Part shown: piece by piece, positions 43,921-55,393 of the stretch
Layout: every line of letters starts with the position of its first letter
Position numbering within the stretch: position 1 is the stretch's first letter
Origin: Macropodus opercularis
Taxonomy: Eukaryota > Chordata > Actinopteri > Anabantiformes > Osphronemidae
Assembly: GCA_030770545.1 (NCBI GenBank)
Contig: CM061098.1
Span: 17,698,001 to 17,762,000, forward strand
Reading direction: 5' to 3'
Length of the DNA: 64,000 nucleotides
Made by a program: the position numbers and the translations under genes
The notes under the pieces: generated by a model
Databases searched by the model: none
The model's input: the letters and a program-made list of their open reading frames with translations, nothing else
What the model was told of the DNA's origin: nothing

Positions 43921-43996
43921 TTAACCCTTGTGCAGCCTTCGAGGGGTCAGAACGACCCCACTGTAAAATAGGGGCCACCAAAACCACACACCAGGG
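43921..43996 (+). mobile_element. piggyBac-like MITE, cut at array edge
   Basis: The left 76 bp are present and then the sequence changes to non-array DNA. This is the right boundary of the array. Confidence 0.65.
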
Positions 43997-44290
43997 TGAG
44001 TCATTCACTGTCTGTCAAGTTCTCTCTCAAATTCCACATTCCTGACCTCTAGCTTTGTTAACTGTAAGTGTCAAGTCAGGTTTCATAGTCATTAGGTTAA
44101 TTCTTACTTTTGTAGCATCTTTATTTTTTCAGCCTATGTGCTGCGCTTTATATTTTTCTTTTTGTTTTATTGTATTTGATTCAGTTAGTTCCTGCTTTAG
44201 GCCAAGAATTTTCTGTTCCTGGACTGTGCTGAGTTTCTATTGTTATTTGTTTATGCAATAAAGACTTCTGAAATGTACGTCAACATTCTG
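43997..44290 (+). other. Possible retroelement 3' tail
   Basis: T-rich DNA with AATAAA at 44257-44262 and a GCAATAAAGACTTCTGAA block that resembles 3' ends of fish retroelements I have seen. It starts exactly where the array stops, as a 5'-truncated insertion would. No coding sequence is visible. Confidence 0.3.
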
Positions 44291-44899
44291 CTCCTTCATC
44301 TGTGTTTGAGTCCTCACCATCGTCCTCATGTAATCGTTTGTTAGTCAGTAAGATTTTCAAAATAAATTCAACTATTCAAATAGCTGAACTGAATACTGGT
44401 AATGAAGGTTGTTGAACAACATCATATTAATGATCAGTTAATTAGATTGTTGGATTGTTTAGTAACTAAGCACTCACACAGTTTAGTACACATCACAGTT
44501 TAGTCATGTATGTCTATTTCCGACAAGCCCCTTTAAAATAAAAGCATGAAATTGGACATTTGTAATTAATAATAAGAAAAATCTTGTTTTTTATCGGTCA
44601 GCAGCTCTTAAGCACTCTGTGTCTTTGGACAAAAACAGCAGCTCTCCCACATAATGTCTCTGGAAATTACCTTTTATAGTTATTATTATTGTTGTTTTCA
44701 TTATTATTATTATAATGTTAAGACTATTATTCATTAATAACATTATTATCACTTTTACTCTAATTACCTATCTTACTGGTAGTTGTGTGTTCTGTACTGG
44801 TTGCATTGTGTGTTCTGTTCTGTTTTTCTGTCTTTGTGTTTCCGTTTTCTGGAACCCCTTTATTCATAAGCTCTGTGATCACTTAAATGCTCGTTGTAG
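44291..44899. other. AT-rich DNA, nothing recognised
   Basis: Contains simple TTATTA runs at about 44677-44715. No gene or RNA was identified. Confidence 0.5.
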
Positions 44900-45425
44900 A
44901 TGAATGATGATGATGAATTAAAGGAGTGGTCTGCATTTGGCATTGAGCTCAGACATACATTTGAGTATGGATCAGCAGACATTGCTGCAGTGGCAAAGGA
45001 CTATGAGGCCATTATCTACCACCCACATTCTGTGGAGGCCATTAACAGTGAATATGCTGAATTCAAGAACATAATGAGGCAAAAACTTAACCAAGGGACA
45101 ATCAGCACATTCACACATATGGTGACTGCAGCACAAGCTCTCACAGCTTGTGGATACATGTGCTACATTTCAAGCATCCAGTGCAGATTGTGAAAGAGGC
45201 TTTAGTTTAATGAAACGTATCAAAACAGCATCCAGAAATAGTCTTGAAGTAGCACATTTGGACAAGCTGATGCGCATAAAGTCAAAACTAGAAGCAGACA
45301 GGGCCATCAACCTGGAAAAGGTGTACAACCATTGGAGACATGAGAAGGACAGATGGAAAAAAGATGGTGAAAGTTCACTTCTCAATCAGTTTTGTGCATA
45401 TCTTTTATCTATTCTAGTGTAATTT
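44900..45425 (+). pseudogene. hAT-family transposase C-terminal relic
   Basis: Two overlapping reading frames (44900-45193 and 45150-45422) join by a frameshift near 45160. The second contains SSADCERGFSLMKRIK followed by NSLEV and HLDKLMRI, the pattern of the hAT C-terminal dimerisation region as found in hAT transposases and their domesticated relatives. Upstream catalytic parts are not visible. The frameshift and missing N-terminus indicate a dead transposon fragment rather than a host gene. Confidence 0.75.
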
Positions 45426-46240
45426 ATTAAGAATTGTCATTTGTTATGATAATATCATTAAATGCTATTACTGAGTAGTAGAAATACAAATAAAATTGTG
45501 TAATTATATACCCAGACCTTTACCCAGTGTCACCCAGTGCACAGCAGGAACTTCACACACTGACATACAAACTCAAAACACAAGCCAGAGCTTCATAATA
45601 AAAATGCTAAGGGGCGTTCAAAATTGGAATTTATGGTTGGCTGGGTTCATTTGGCAGTTCATGTTTTGCCAGAGTTAAAATAAGTATTTATACTTCCAAT
45701 AGCGTTAACGTACTACACAGGTCATTGTAGGTGGACTACATCACTTAATTAAAAGTAATCTAATGGAAATCACTGCTGTAAGTTGATTCTTTTAACCATG
45801 TAATGTGGCTGGTGTGACCACAGTGCTCCAAGGGACCGCTCAGGGAGTTTGTGTGTTTGCTCAGACACATGAAAAATTAGAGGCAACATTGCTGTCAACA
45901 CTCTGAGAAGCTTCATTTTGACTGGGTTATATAGTAATTTAATTTTATTTATGTTTCGTTATAATGCATAACAGAAGAAAATGAAAAAATGTCTAGTTTA
46001 CCAATAAGCTTTGTTTGTTTAGTTATAACTATACTTTCTATTTGGACACTTACTGTAATGCCACATGCAACTATCTTCAAAAGGTTTCTGCAAAATTACA
46101 CATTACACTCTATGTGACCAACTATGTTTAGAATCAATACATATAAAAAATCGTTCATTAGCATAAATAAGCAGCCAATGGTTTAACTCTAAATCTATTG
46201 TGTTTTGTAGTTTGTAGGTAATTATTTAAAAGAAGAAAAT
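45426..46240. other. Intergenic DNA, nothing recognised
   Basis: AT-rich; scattered short open frames without family resemblance. It ends in the tmem129 promoter region, which becomes GC-richer from about 46,250. Confidence 0.5.
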
Positions 46241-46378
46241 CGACAATGGCACCAACTACATACACGGTAAGTGCGCGACGTCTGAGCCAATCCAGCGCCA
46301 CTTCATTGGGACTTCCGCTGTAAACCGCACAACAACGTAGAAGAAGAGTTAAGGCGGCGTCAGCACCGCAAACCCACG

Positions 46379-46462
46379 ATGAAAATGCCGAAGAAGAAGC
46401 GTAAACTGAAACGTATGAGGAAGAGGAGGGTTGTAAATAATGGTGTCGCTGGACTGATGTAG
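46379..46462 (+). CDS. Basic 27-residue upstream ORF of tmem129
   Basis: ATG at 46379 opens a 27-codon frame that starts MKMPKKKRKLKRMRKRR and stops at 46460-46462, 24 nt before the tmem129 start. PKKKRK is a nuclear-localisation-like string. A second five-codon frame follows at 46465-46479. If transcription begins upstream of 46379, both would be translated first and could reduce tmem129 output. Whether the peptide itself does anything is unknown. It is not a match to ribosomal protein eL41. Confidence 0.3.
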   Translation: MKMPKKKRKLKRMRKRRVVNNGVAGLM

Positions 46463-46486
46463 ACATGAGCTGGAAGTAGACTCACC

Positions 46487-48714
46487 ATGGAGAGTCCTGA
46501 GTTGAGCTTCACTTTGGCTTACGTTGTCTTTTCGCTGTGCTTCGTGTTTACACCTAACGAGTTCCGTTCGGCCGGTTTAACCATCCAGAATCTTTTTTCG
46601 ACGTGGCTTGGCAGCGAGGATGTGGGTTTCATACAGTACCACGTCAGGAGGACCAGCGTCACCGTGCTGGTTCACTCCGCACTGCCCATAGGTAAACAGT
46701 CTAGGCTGCAAACACGTAAACCCTGAGCTGCTTTGTTCTCACCACAAATAAACACCGCTGAAAGAAACTGGTCCCAGGTTGTAGTGGCTCACGGGGTAAC
46801 GAAGTCATACAACAGTTATGTGTGTGATGGGAAGCAGAGTTTGTCTCTGTAGTGAGTCATATCGGTCTGTAAAAGACTCATTTGATGCTATTGTTTCTGC
46901 TCTTGTTTCTCAGGTTACTATATGGGCATGTGTATTGCTGCTCCAGAGAATCACCTAGGATACACTCAACAGGTCGGCCTGTGTGCACATTTATGAACAC
47001 ATTTGTATTAAGCTTTATAACACGGACTATTGAAACGGAGGAGGTAAGATTGACACACGTCTCTACTGAGCTGTCGTTGTGTTTCTCTAGGTGACTAATG
47101 GCTGGAGAGCGTTTCTGTTCTTCTCCGTTTGCCTCCAGTTGTTCGGCTGGTTGCTTGTCATCTATTGGTCCCGCTGTCAGTGGGGCAACCATCCAATCTG
47201 CACCGCCCTACGGGGCCACATACAGCCTCCTCACTCCAATTGGGGCTCTGTGGCAGCCAGTGTTAACGATGAGTTCCGGCGCATAGATAAGTTTGCCACA
47301 GGGGCACCTGGAGCCAGAGTTATTGTTACAGACAGCTGGGTGCTAAAGGTGAGTTCCCTTTGTTTTAGTGTAAATGTAGGCGGATCAGTTAAGAGACATC
47401 ATTGCAGGTTTCGTCGCAAGCATTGGGAGAGACCCTGATTCACGATGATTTTAAAGCAGAGACTAGGCTGCATGTCAGGCTTAGTATAGAACTGAATCTG
47501 AATGATCAAAAACATGGGTCATCTTGTGAAAGCATGTTCACATTAAATCATCTCTTGTGAAGATCTGCTTTTTCATGTGTGTGTCTCAAATCATGTGCAA
47601 ATAATTTACTTTTCAATTACAAGATTTGTTCTTTTCTGGCTGAAATTAAAGCTGGAATTTAAACTGATTGTGCTAAAGTACCAAAATGTGTGAATGTCTA
47701 CTAAGGTAGCAGATCTGAAATCAAGCCTGAAATGGCAACATACATATCCACGGCTTGTGTTATAATTTATGACTCAATATTTCATACCAAATACTTAATA
47801 GTTTCCCAAATGCTATAGTTTGTTTGAAAATGAATAACTTTGATCAACACACCTGAATGTCATCATCTCTTTCCAGGTCACAACCTATAATATCTACATG
47901 GCCTTACAGAGTGAATGTCATGTGACAGTAACAGAGTCCAGGCACCACCAACTGAATCCAAACTCGGCTTCTCCTGCACAGATCTTGACCTTAAGAGTGA
48001 ACAGCATCAACCCTGCTGCCAGGCCCTTTGATATCAGGTGTGTTTGTTTGTGTTTCTAGAAGCCTGAAACTGGTTTTGAGCTAAATCAGCTGGAAATGTC
48101 TGTAAAATAATTAACATCTTTCCCAATGTTCTCCAGGCTTAACTCTACTGAGTATGGTGAGCTCCGGGAGAAGCTCCACGCTCCCATCAGAAACTCTGCC
48201 AATGTCGTGATTCATCGGACCATAAGTGAGCTGTTCCTGGAGACATTCAGATATCAGGTGGAACTCAATCAGCCTTACACACTTTCTAGTGGACAGGTAT
48301 GCTCATTTTATGTAGCTGCTTGAGCCTGTGTGGTCACATTAAAAATGTGAAGAAGAAAAAAAGTTGTTGATTCTCCACATACAGGAGCTCGAGGCCTGTA
48401 TCGGCTGTATGCAGGTTCCTGCAAACACAAAGTTGGTCAGACTTTGTCACACAGAAGGTAAGCGAATATGTGTGTGGCACACCTATGTGCATGCTTTAAC
48501 ATGAATTTGACTTGTTGTTTGTGGTACAGGAGCTGATAATGAGTCCGACTGCCAGCAGTGTTTTTGCAGACCCATGTGGTGTCTGTCCTGTCTGGGTCGA
48601 TGGTTCGCCAGCCGCCAAGACCAGCAAAGACCTGAGACGTGGTTGTCCAGCAGAGTCCCCTGCCCCACCTGCAGGGCCAAATTCTGTATACTGGATATCT
48701 GCATAGTCCGCTGA
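46487..48714 (+). CDS. tmem129: TMEM129, ER membrane E3 ubiquitin ligase
   Basis: Seven coding exons with GT-AG junctions: 46487-46691, 46914-46972, 47091-47348, 47877-48037, 48137-48296, 48385-48457 and 48530-48714. They total 1,101 nt, 366 residues, against about 362 in mammals. The start ATG has a strong context (CACCATGG). Hydrophobic segments lie near residues 8-22, at the exon 1/2 junction (LVHSALPIGYYMGMCIAA) and in exon 3 (FLFFSVCLQLFGWLLVIYWS). The cytosolic tail ends in a cysteine-rich RING-like domain (ACIGCMQ in exon 6; CQQCFCRPMWCLSC and PCPTC in exon 7). In mammals TMEM129 works with Derlin-1 in ER-associated degradation, ubiquitinating dislocated proteins such as MHC class I during cytomegalovirus infection. 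The fish protein presumably does the cellular ERAD part. All key cysteines are present and no break was seen. Confidence 0.95.
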
Positions 48715-49760
48715 TGAGATACACGTTGAGAGTAACACTGACGTTTCCCTTTTGTGTTGTGAGACATTGAGGAGCAAAGCTCTGTAAGAGCAATGGACAA
48801 ACTGTTTATTCTATGTTTACAGTATGAACCAGAATAATGATATAATCCTGATCACCTCTGATTTGAGTCTGTGTGATGTAAAGTTTGTAATTTATGTAAT
48901 GTTTTAAAAAATATGCTTGTTTGGTGTTCTCACGATCACTGAAAAGTATAACAGTCTTTTTCTATGTTTACTCTTTATTATTTCAGAGACACAAAGTACA
49001 GTATATTTTGATGCAAAATGTGCTTCTGGTAAAAGAGGTACCAAAGATAAAAGGGCACTTCTTTATTGGGTTACTACCAGACTGTATGGTAAATGCATCT
49101 GGAGGCAACAGCCAGCTGCACCAGGCGTCACAAGTGCTGTGTAGAACAACATGCAAACAATATATGGCCAATATATAGGACAGAAAGCTGGGTTTACTGA
49201 AAAAGGAGGATACAGGTTGCACTATGTTTCTCATCAACTCATTTGGTGTAAACATTGTGGATTGTAAGTTTAATATGAACTATTGGCCTAGATTTTAGTT
49301 TATTGGCAGATTGAGTGGAAATCATCAAAGTTACTAAGTAATATTAGTAACCTTACTTGTAAAGTAATATGTTATACTTTTCATTGTTTTATTGACCATA
49401 TGTTAGTTGTCACTGCAGCCAGTCAAGACGTCAACAGGCCACAGGCAAGGACACTCTAAACTGCGTGTTGATGGGCCGTGTGTGTTTTTCCTCATAGGCT
49501 TTAAGGGGCCTTGTTTAATCAGCAGTGACATTTTACAATTTTAAACTGATAAGCTGTTTTGCTTGCAGGTTTATTTACATATGTCCTCCTGTCTTCAGAT
49601 TCTGCAGTGATTGACTGAAGCAAAGTGTCTTTTCAGAAATAATAATGCAGCTGCGGATAGCAGACATTTTGACAATCCGTCATGTTTATCCAGGCAGACT
49701 GATTTAAAGACTTCACTGCTTCGAACACAATAAATACAAGTTTTGAATCAAACTCATGAA
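48715..49760 (+). other. Probable tmem129 3' UTR and flank
   Basis: No further reading frame of note. AATAAA at 49729-49734 is a possible poly(A) signal, giving a 3' UTR near 1 kb. Confidence 0.4.
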
Positions 49761-51033
49761 GTGGTTGGACAATGTCTCATTTATCTTGTTCAGTTACATT
49801 TCAAGTATGTAACAGAGTTTGCCCCAGAAACAGACGTGGTTTTATAGAACCCAACTTCCTTTGTACTGATTAATTTGAGTGAACTTCTGTTCCCATCTTT
49901 TCATCAAAAACGCTAAACAGGTAGACATAAAACCAAGGTCAAAGCTGCTGGAAGCTCTGCCATGTAAATGAATCAATGAAGGCGATGTCTCCTGAAGGTC
50001 CTGCTCAGGTTCTAAACAATGTTACCTCAGGTTGTGTTAGGTTGACAGCGACCTAGAAAACTCAACTCGTTCATCAGTAAGATGTTGTGTGACATTTATC
50101 CACATATGATGGTATCTGAGTAGAAGACCACTCTAACAAGCACTAACTACTATGCCAATTTGCTTGCTAATGGTTTTGTTTTTAAGGCACTGTGGCAGAA
50201 TAATATACTGTGAACTAATGTTTCAGTTGTAATGTTCTACCATTTGTTAAAACATATATACAAACAAATATATTATTCTCAGTTAAATCCAGTCCCTGTG
50301 AACAGGGGAACAGCTTTATTTTGAAATGTATTATTTCTTGTTTTATTGTATAATATTTATTATTTTAAAGCTTCTTTCCTTCTAAATGTAATGTACTAAA
50401 GCATTGATTTGCTACAATGACCATAGGTTGAAACTGGCTGATGGATAATTACTGTATCTGCTTCAGGTTCACTGTTCAGTCTGAATTAGCATCAGCGGCA
50501 GAGACTGACTGATGTAAAAGTAATACACAAAAAAGCTTAACCTCTAAACACTAAGTGAGGCCACAGACACGAGTCTGTAGAGTATAACTTCATGTAAACA
50601 ATGTCAACTCTAATTTTTATTGGGAAAATAATATTATAGTTCCTATTAGATACTGTAAGTCACAACGTCACAATTTTCTGCTTGTTTTTAAAAATCTTCA
50701 TCCTCATCATTAGTAGCCAGGTCATTAAACAATGTGGTACAGTCCTAATAATAGTAAAAAATAAAACATTATTCAGCATTTGTATGGTGCGGATTGGTTT
50801 CAAATCATTTGTTAGCATGGTGAGTAACAGTATTTTTCCGTGAATCCATCCAGCAGAACAGATGAGTTGATCCTGAGGCTGGATGACTGCAGCAAGACAA
50901 GAGTCTGGTCTGAAAACATCACACATCCTCCATCCTTCCCACCTGTCAACACAGTAAAAGCCCTTTAAATATCTCTGTAGTGCCTTCTACATGTCAATTG
51001 GCTGCACAGAGAGTTAACACTAAAGTGGTGCAA
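49761..51033. other. Intergenic DNA, nothing recognised
   Basis: AT-rich spacer. An 88-codon minus-strand frame at 50660-50926 shows no domain and is probably chance. Confidence 0.5.
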
Positions 51034-52234
51034 TAAAGTCATGTGAAAAAATTTGGACACCCTATGAAAGCATGGATATTTTGTAACATTTTTTTTAAAT
51101 ATATGGATATTTAATCTCAATGTTAACAATATTGGGAGATTAAAGTAATATAACTAAACAATAAAAAGTGAAGAAAATACTTTTTTGTAAATGTAATTCT
51201 CCAAAAATGCATATTCTTACCGAGGAAAGGTTAGCACACCCTCACATTTATTCCCACTTAAACATTTTGAAATCAGCCATCCCACTGTCCAGAAAACTTC
51301 CAAAACAATTGCCAACATGCCCAGGTCTGGTCTTCCCAGCAAGTTCACCCCGAGAGCAGACGCTCAGATGCTAAAAGAAGAGTCCAAAAACCCTAAAATG
51401 GACTCGTCATCACAGGACCTGCAGCAGGCTCTGACTACTGTTGATGTGAAAGTGCATCCCTCTACAATCAGATAGAGGAAGAGAACGAGACGTGTGCAAG
51501 GAAGAAACCTTTGCTATGTAAGAGAACCATCAAGGCCAGAAGTTTGCCAGAGAGAAAGTTGACAAAGACCAAGACTTCTGGGATAACGTTCTTTGGACAA
51601 ATGAGTCCAAAACTTAATTCTTTGGACAGGACATGTTTGGCATGAACCAAAGACAGCGTTCCAGGAAAAGAACGTCATACCAACTGTGAATCATGGAGGT
51701 GAAGTGTCATGGTTTGGGACTGCTTTGCTGGAGCAGGACCTGGTCAGCTCACCATCATAGAATCCACCATGAATTCTACTGTGTATCAGAGGGTGCTTGA
51801 GGACTGTCTGTCAGTAAATTAAAGCTGTAGGAGAACTGGACCATGCAACATGACAATGACCCAAAACATAGGACAAGGCTGGCTGAACACTAAGAAATGG
51901 AGAGCCTTGGAATGGCAGAGTCACAGTCCAGATCTTAAGCCCAATAAGATGCTGTGGGGTCCACTTTCCTCAGACGATGTCAGAGACTGGTAGACGCTAC
52001 AAGAAGCGTCTCACTTATTTCAGCCATAGGGGCAACACTAGCTATTAGGGGGTAGGGTGTCCTAACTTTTCCTCAGTTACAATATCCATTTTGTAGAATT
52101 ACATTTACAGAAGAGTTAGTTATATTACTTTAATCTCGCAATATTTAACATTAAGATTAAATATCCATAGATATAAAAATTTATAAAATACCCAGGCTTT
52201 TAATAGGATGTACTAATTTTTTCACATGACTGTA
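51034..52234 (+). mobile_element. Tc1/mariner-like element, decayed
   Basis: The ends are inverted copies: AAGTCATGTGAAAAAATT after TA at 51034, and its complement ending CACATGACTG before TA at 52233. Inner inverted blocks (about 51106-51150 and 52115-52170) indicate the long-IR type. The interior is a transposase with many frameshifts and stops. Recognisable pieces are MQHDNDPKH (near 51840) and EWQSHSPDLKPNKMLW (near 51910), the Tc1 DDE hallmarks. It cannot encode an active enzyme. Confidence 0.85.
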
Positions 52235-53989
52235 CATGGGTTTCTTTATCTATGTCTTTGTGCTGACAAATATGGGAAATGATTCATAGTCCAGGTAAAT
52301 AATAGTCAAATATGGGTCCCAGTCACATGGTCATTTTAAGGCTGCTTCTTTGTGAGGTCTATACTCATATTAGTTTAAGGTGAACTTTATAAAACTAGCA
52401 AATATTCAAGTTTCACAGCGCAGTTCTTTCCTATTGCTTAGACAAACGTCTCAAACCCTTGAGACGAAGAGAAAAAAATGAAACCTAATTTTGGACACGT
52501 CACTCAAGAACGAAATGATCCCAATAGCAACAACAAAACACAAGACATCTCTGGAGCTCACACGAATAAACTTTATGCTAATGTTTTTTTTATGCTACCA
52601 ATTAGTCTGCAAACAACTCCAAGCACAAGATTAAAGAAAATTATTTTGAAATAAAACAAATCAATAATGCTCTTTATTCTTCCATCACTGCTACTAACAC
52701 ATTGTGAGGTAGAACCCTTAGTACTGACACGATTATTAGATTCCGAAGATAAAAACAATTTCAGCAGCAGAGAAACACAGAAACAGAGAAGCATTACAGT
52801 TGTGATAGTTATACTGCTGTCAGTGTGACCTACTGGGCCTCTGTCAAATCACAATCAAAATGTCTTTTTCCTGCAAAATGTGCATACAGACTCTGTGGCT
52901 CTAAGAAAATAAAAAAGCATTTCCTCCTTGCCAGCTCCCCCCACCCCCACTCACCCCAGACACACTCGCTCTCTCTCAGTCTTTAGACCAGCTGCTGCTG
53001 TCTGACAGGCTGATGATGATCGTGTTTTTCCCCCTCCTTGTTTCAAAGTATGTTGGAGCAGATGGCCTGGAGAGGCAGAGTGGGGGAATGTGTTGGAGAG
53101 ACTGGGGAATGTGCCAAGCGTGTGTGTGTGTGTGTGTGTGTGTGTCTTTGTGCGTGTGTGGTTTCAGTTCGCGTGCCTTCCCGCTGCCCTCTGCCCTTCA
53201 TGGCGCCAGCTCCACTTCCCCTCCACTCTAAACATCTGGTGTCTGGGACTTTGAGAACACACACACACACAAATGTCGGCATGCACATAGAGCGGAACAG
53301 GCAAACAGCCGGGAAAAAGCCCTCAGCTATTTTACATCTAAAAGAGCAACATGACTGGCGAGTGTGAAGCTTGATATGACTGACTAGCTGTGAAATATGA
53401 AAACTCCATGCGTTCATTAAGTTATTTTCTAACGCTTTAGTGGCAATGGACTTGTTACACTTATTTCATCTGTGTGATTTTGAGTACAGTAATTGTGGAA
53501 CCTTCCAGGTCAGCTGCTGTCATACTCTCCTTTAGAAGGATTTGTGAGTAGCGGTAACTTTTTTCAGGACTTTTTCTGAGAACCAAGGACCTGAGTTCTA
53601 TGTGCCTGGTGTGCCAGGAACCAGGGTGTACATGCAGCTCTAGCTCAGCAGTTCTACCCAAAAAAGGCCCCGCTCAGGGGTCACTGGTACTTTCTGAATG
53701 TCCAGGCACTATAACTGCACACTTACTGCACATGTAAAAGTAAAAGATGCGCAGATATATCTGCAATTCTTCCAGAGCGTCGACCCAGCTGTGGAAATGC
53801 CAACCCTGATTCCCTCAAAGAGACATGAGGATCCTGGGTTCTTGCCATGCACCTTAATAAACACAAGTTCTCACTGACTCACGTCATCAAATTTTCCTTC
53901 TTTCTGTCAATACATGTTCACACGCTTGTAACGTGACACATCTGCAGGGATGTGCTGACCTTCACTGGTAGTAAACTGTTAGCAGCTGA
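52235..53989. other. atoh8 3' region; microsatellite-bearing spacer
   Basis: Lies between the Tc1 relic and the recognised end of atoh8. A minus-strand AATAAA at 52673-52678 could end the atoh8 transcript. The terminal coding exon of atoh8 may also lie here but could not be pinned down. Confidence 0.35.
53119..53163. repeat. (GT)n microsatellite
   Basis: About 13 uninterrupted GT units followed by imperfect ones; a shorter (AC)n tract lies near 53258-53272 in the opposite orientation sense. Confidence 0.95.
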
Positions 53990-54094
53990 TCAGTGAGCGT
54001 GATGAGCATGACCAGACTGTGTTGTTGCACTGATGTGGATGTTGCACGTTACAGTGACTTTCTCAGAGAGTGCTCCTTGTGTTGTCAGCCTCAC

Positions 54095-55393
54095 CTTCCT
54101 CTTCTTGCTCCTGCCCTCAGCCTGCAGAGTCCTGGTGCACTGCTCCACACACTGAGAGAAGCTCAGGCTGCTGTGGTCTGAGCTGTAGTCCAACTCAGCC
54201 AACTGAGCCAGAGACAGGATGTAGTTGCAGGCTATACGTAGTATGGCCAGCTTAGACAGTTTTTGACCATAGGAGTAACAAGGCACCTGTCAAGATAGCG
54301 AAATGGAAGAAGATGAAGCTGTCTTTACGTTGGATAGGCAGTGAAGGATAGTTGCAAACAGCCCCTATGTCACTGTCCTACATCAACAACAGTGAATTGT
54401 TTGAGCTTGTGCACATTTCTTTCCGTATGGACACTGACCTGTTTCCTCAGGGCCTCGAACGCTGCACTGATGGTGTGGACACGGGTCCTCTCCCTGGCGT
54501 TGGCTAGCAGCCTCCTGGTCTGCTGGATGGCTTTGACCTCTGGAAGACGCCCAGGTCGCTCAGTGCTCACTCCAACTTGCTTCTTGGGAGATTCCTAAAA
54601 CAATAAGATGCCGTTAGAATGTCAGACTGAGCCCAGTCTACTGGAACCAGTTTTGTAGACATGACCAAACAGGGTCTACTGGCTATTATTTATTAATCAT
54701 CTCGACTCAAGATATTTCTCTAAATCGCCTCACAAACCACATACTCACCTTGGGTGACTGGACCTCAGCCTCCACATGCTCGTGGCACTGGGAGGTTCTG
54801 GGGTCAGATTGGCCTGACAGAGACGCATCCAAGGAGAAGGCTTGGTGGCTGGGTGAGAGGCTGTGGTTGCTGCTGCTACTCGATGTAGACAGAGGGAAGG
54901 TGGGATGGAAGCTCAGCTTGAGTCTGTTGGACAGAGGCTGGGAGATGGCCGTCGGCCAGTGTGAGATCTCTGGATGAGAGAACTGAGAGGCCGGCAGCTG
55001 GGACAGTTTGGAAGTGATGGCAGGCACATTAGTGCCGATCCTCATGTCGATGGCGCCGCTCTGAGTCGGAGCCGTGCTGGCTTCTGGGTGTACTGACAGT
55101 TGACATCCAGCTGTCGCATCGGACTTCGCCTCCCGGGGGATCATCAGCTGCCTTTGAAGTGGAGTCGACCCGCTGAGGTTACACGTCTGCACCCGGATGT
55201 CATCCATCGCGTCCATGTCTGACATCTCCACTGGGTAGGTGCCCATGCCCTCTGGCTCAGGGCTGCTGAACAGCCTTTTAGGTTCTCTGGACTTTCTCTT
55301 GAAGCGCTTGTTTGTCCCCGGCATAGGAATGAGCACCGGGTCTTTGTTGATGGATGCGTTCCACGTTTTACTGAGTGGATGTAGATTCTTCAT
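54095..55393 (-). CDS. atoh8: ATOH8, atonal-type bHLH transcription factor
   Basis: Three coding exons on the minus strand: 55393-54749 (215 codons), 54594-54439 (52 codons) and 54286-54095 (64 codons), all phase 0 with GT-AG borders. Residues 242-298 form the bHLH, with basic region ANARERTRVHTIS and helix motifs SAAFEALRKQ and KLSKLAILRIACNYI, nearly identical to vertebrate ATOH8. The N-terminal half is low-complexity and Ser/Pro-rich, with KRFKRKSREPKR near residue 30 as a likely nuclear signal. The protein binds E-boxes as a dimer and acts in neural, muscle and endothelial development. Known orthologues end shortly after KKRK; here a donor (GTGAGG) follows KKRK at 54094, so a tiny last exon is expected downstream. 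Without splicing the frame would run on to 53990, which looks less likely. Confidence 0.93.

Larger units (their letters stand above)
1..43996 (-). repeat. Tandem tRNA-Pro gene array, about 17 units
   Basis: Units defined from the end of one P1 tRNA to the end of the next are: 57-3062, 3063-5531, 5532-9711, 9712-13238, 13239-16245, 16246-19245, 19246-22251, 22252-25251, 25252-28257, 28258-31042, 31043-34862, 34863-37098, 37099-38320, 38321-39593, 39594-40815, 40816-42088 and 42089-43996 (partial). The standard length is 3,000-3,007 bp and copies differ by scattered single bases. Shorter or longer units come from exchanges between tRNA loci, two simple deletions and one retroelement insertion. 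The array continues beyond the left edge of the window and stops at 43,996 inside a MITE copy. Every tRNA gene is on the minus strand, has no intron and does not encode CCA. Confidence 0.97.

Noticed and set aside
1..43996. CRISPR-like or satellite array
   Set aside because: Repeats contain folded tRNA-Pro genes and kilobase spacers that are themselves conserved, so this is a tRNA gene cluster.
46379..46462. Ribosomal protein eL41 gene
   Set aside because: Basic and short, but the residue order does not match eL41 and a C-terminal hydrophobic stretch follows.
46158..46466. Minus-strand 102-codon frame upstream of tmem129
   Set aside because: It is antisense to the tmem129 leader, with no recognisable domain.
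50660..50926. Minus-strand 88-codon frame
   Set aside because: No family features, AT-rich context and no splice or promoter support.
53038..53417. Frames of 109 and 124 codons
   Set aside because: They are produced by the GT/AC microsatellite and translate to Cys-Val or Thr-His runs.
53990..54094. Read-through C-terminal extension of atoh8
   Set aside because: The extension follows a good splice donor right after KKRK, where orthologues are about to end, so it is more likely intron.
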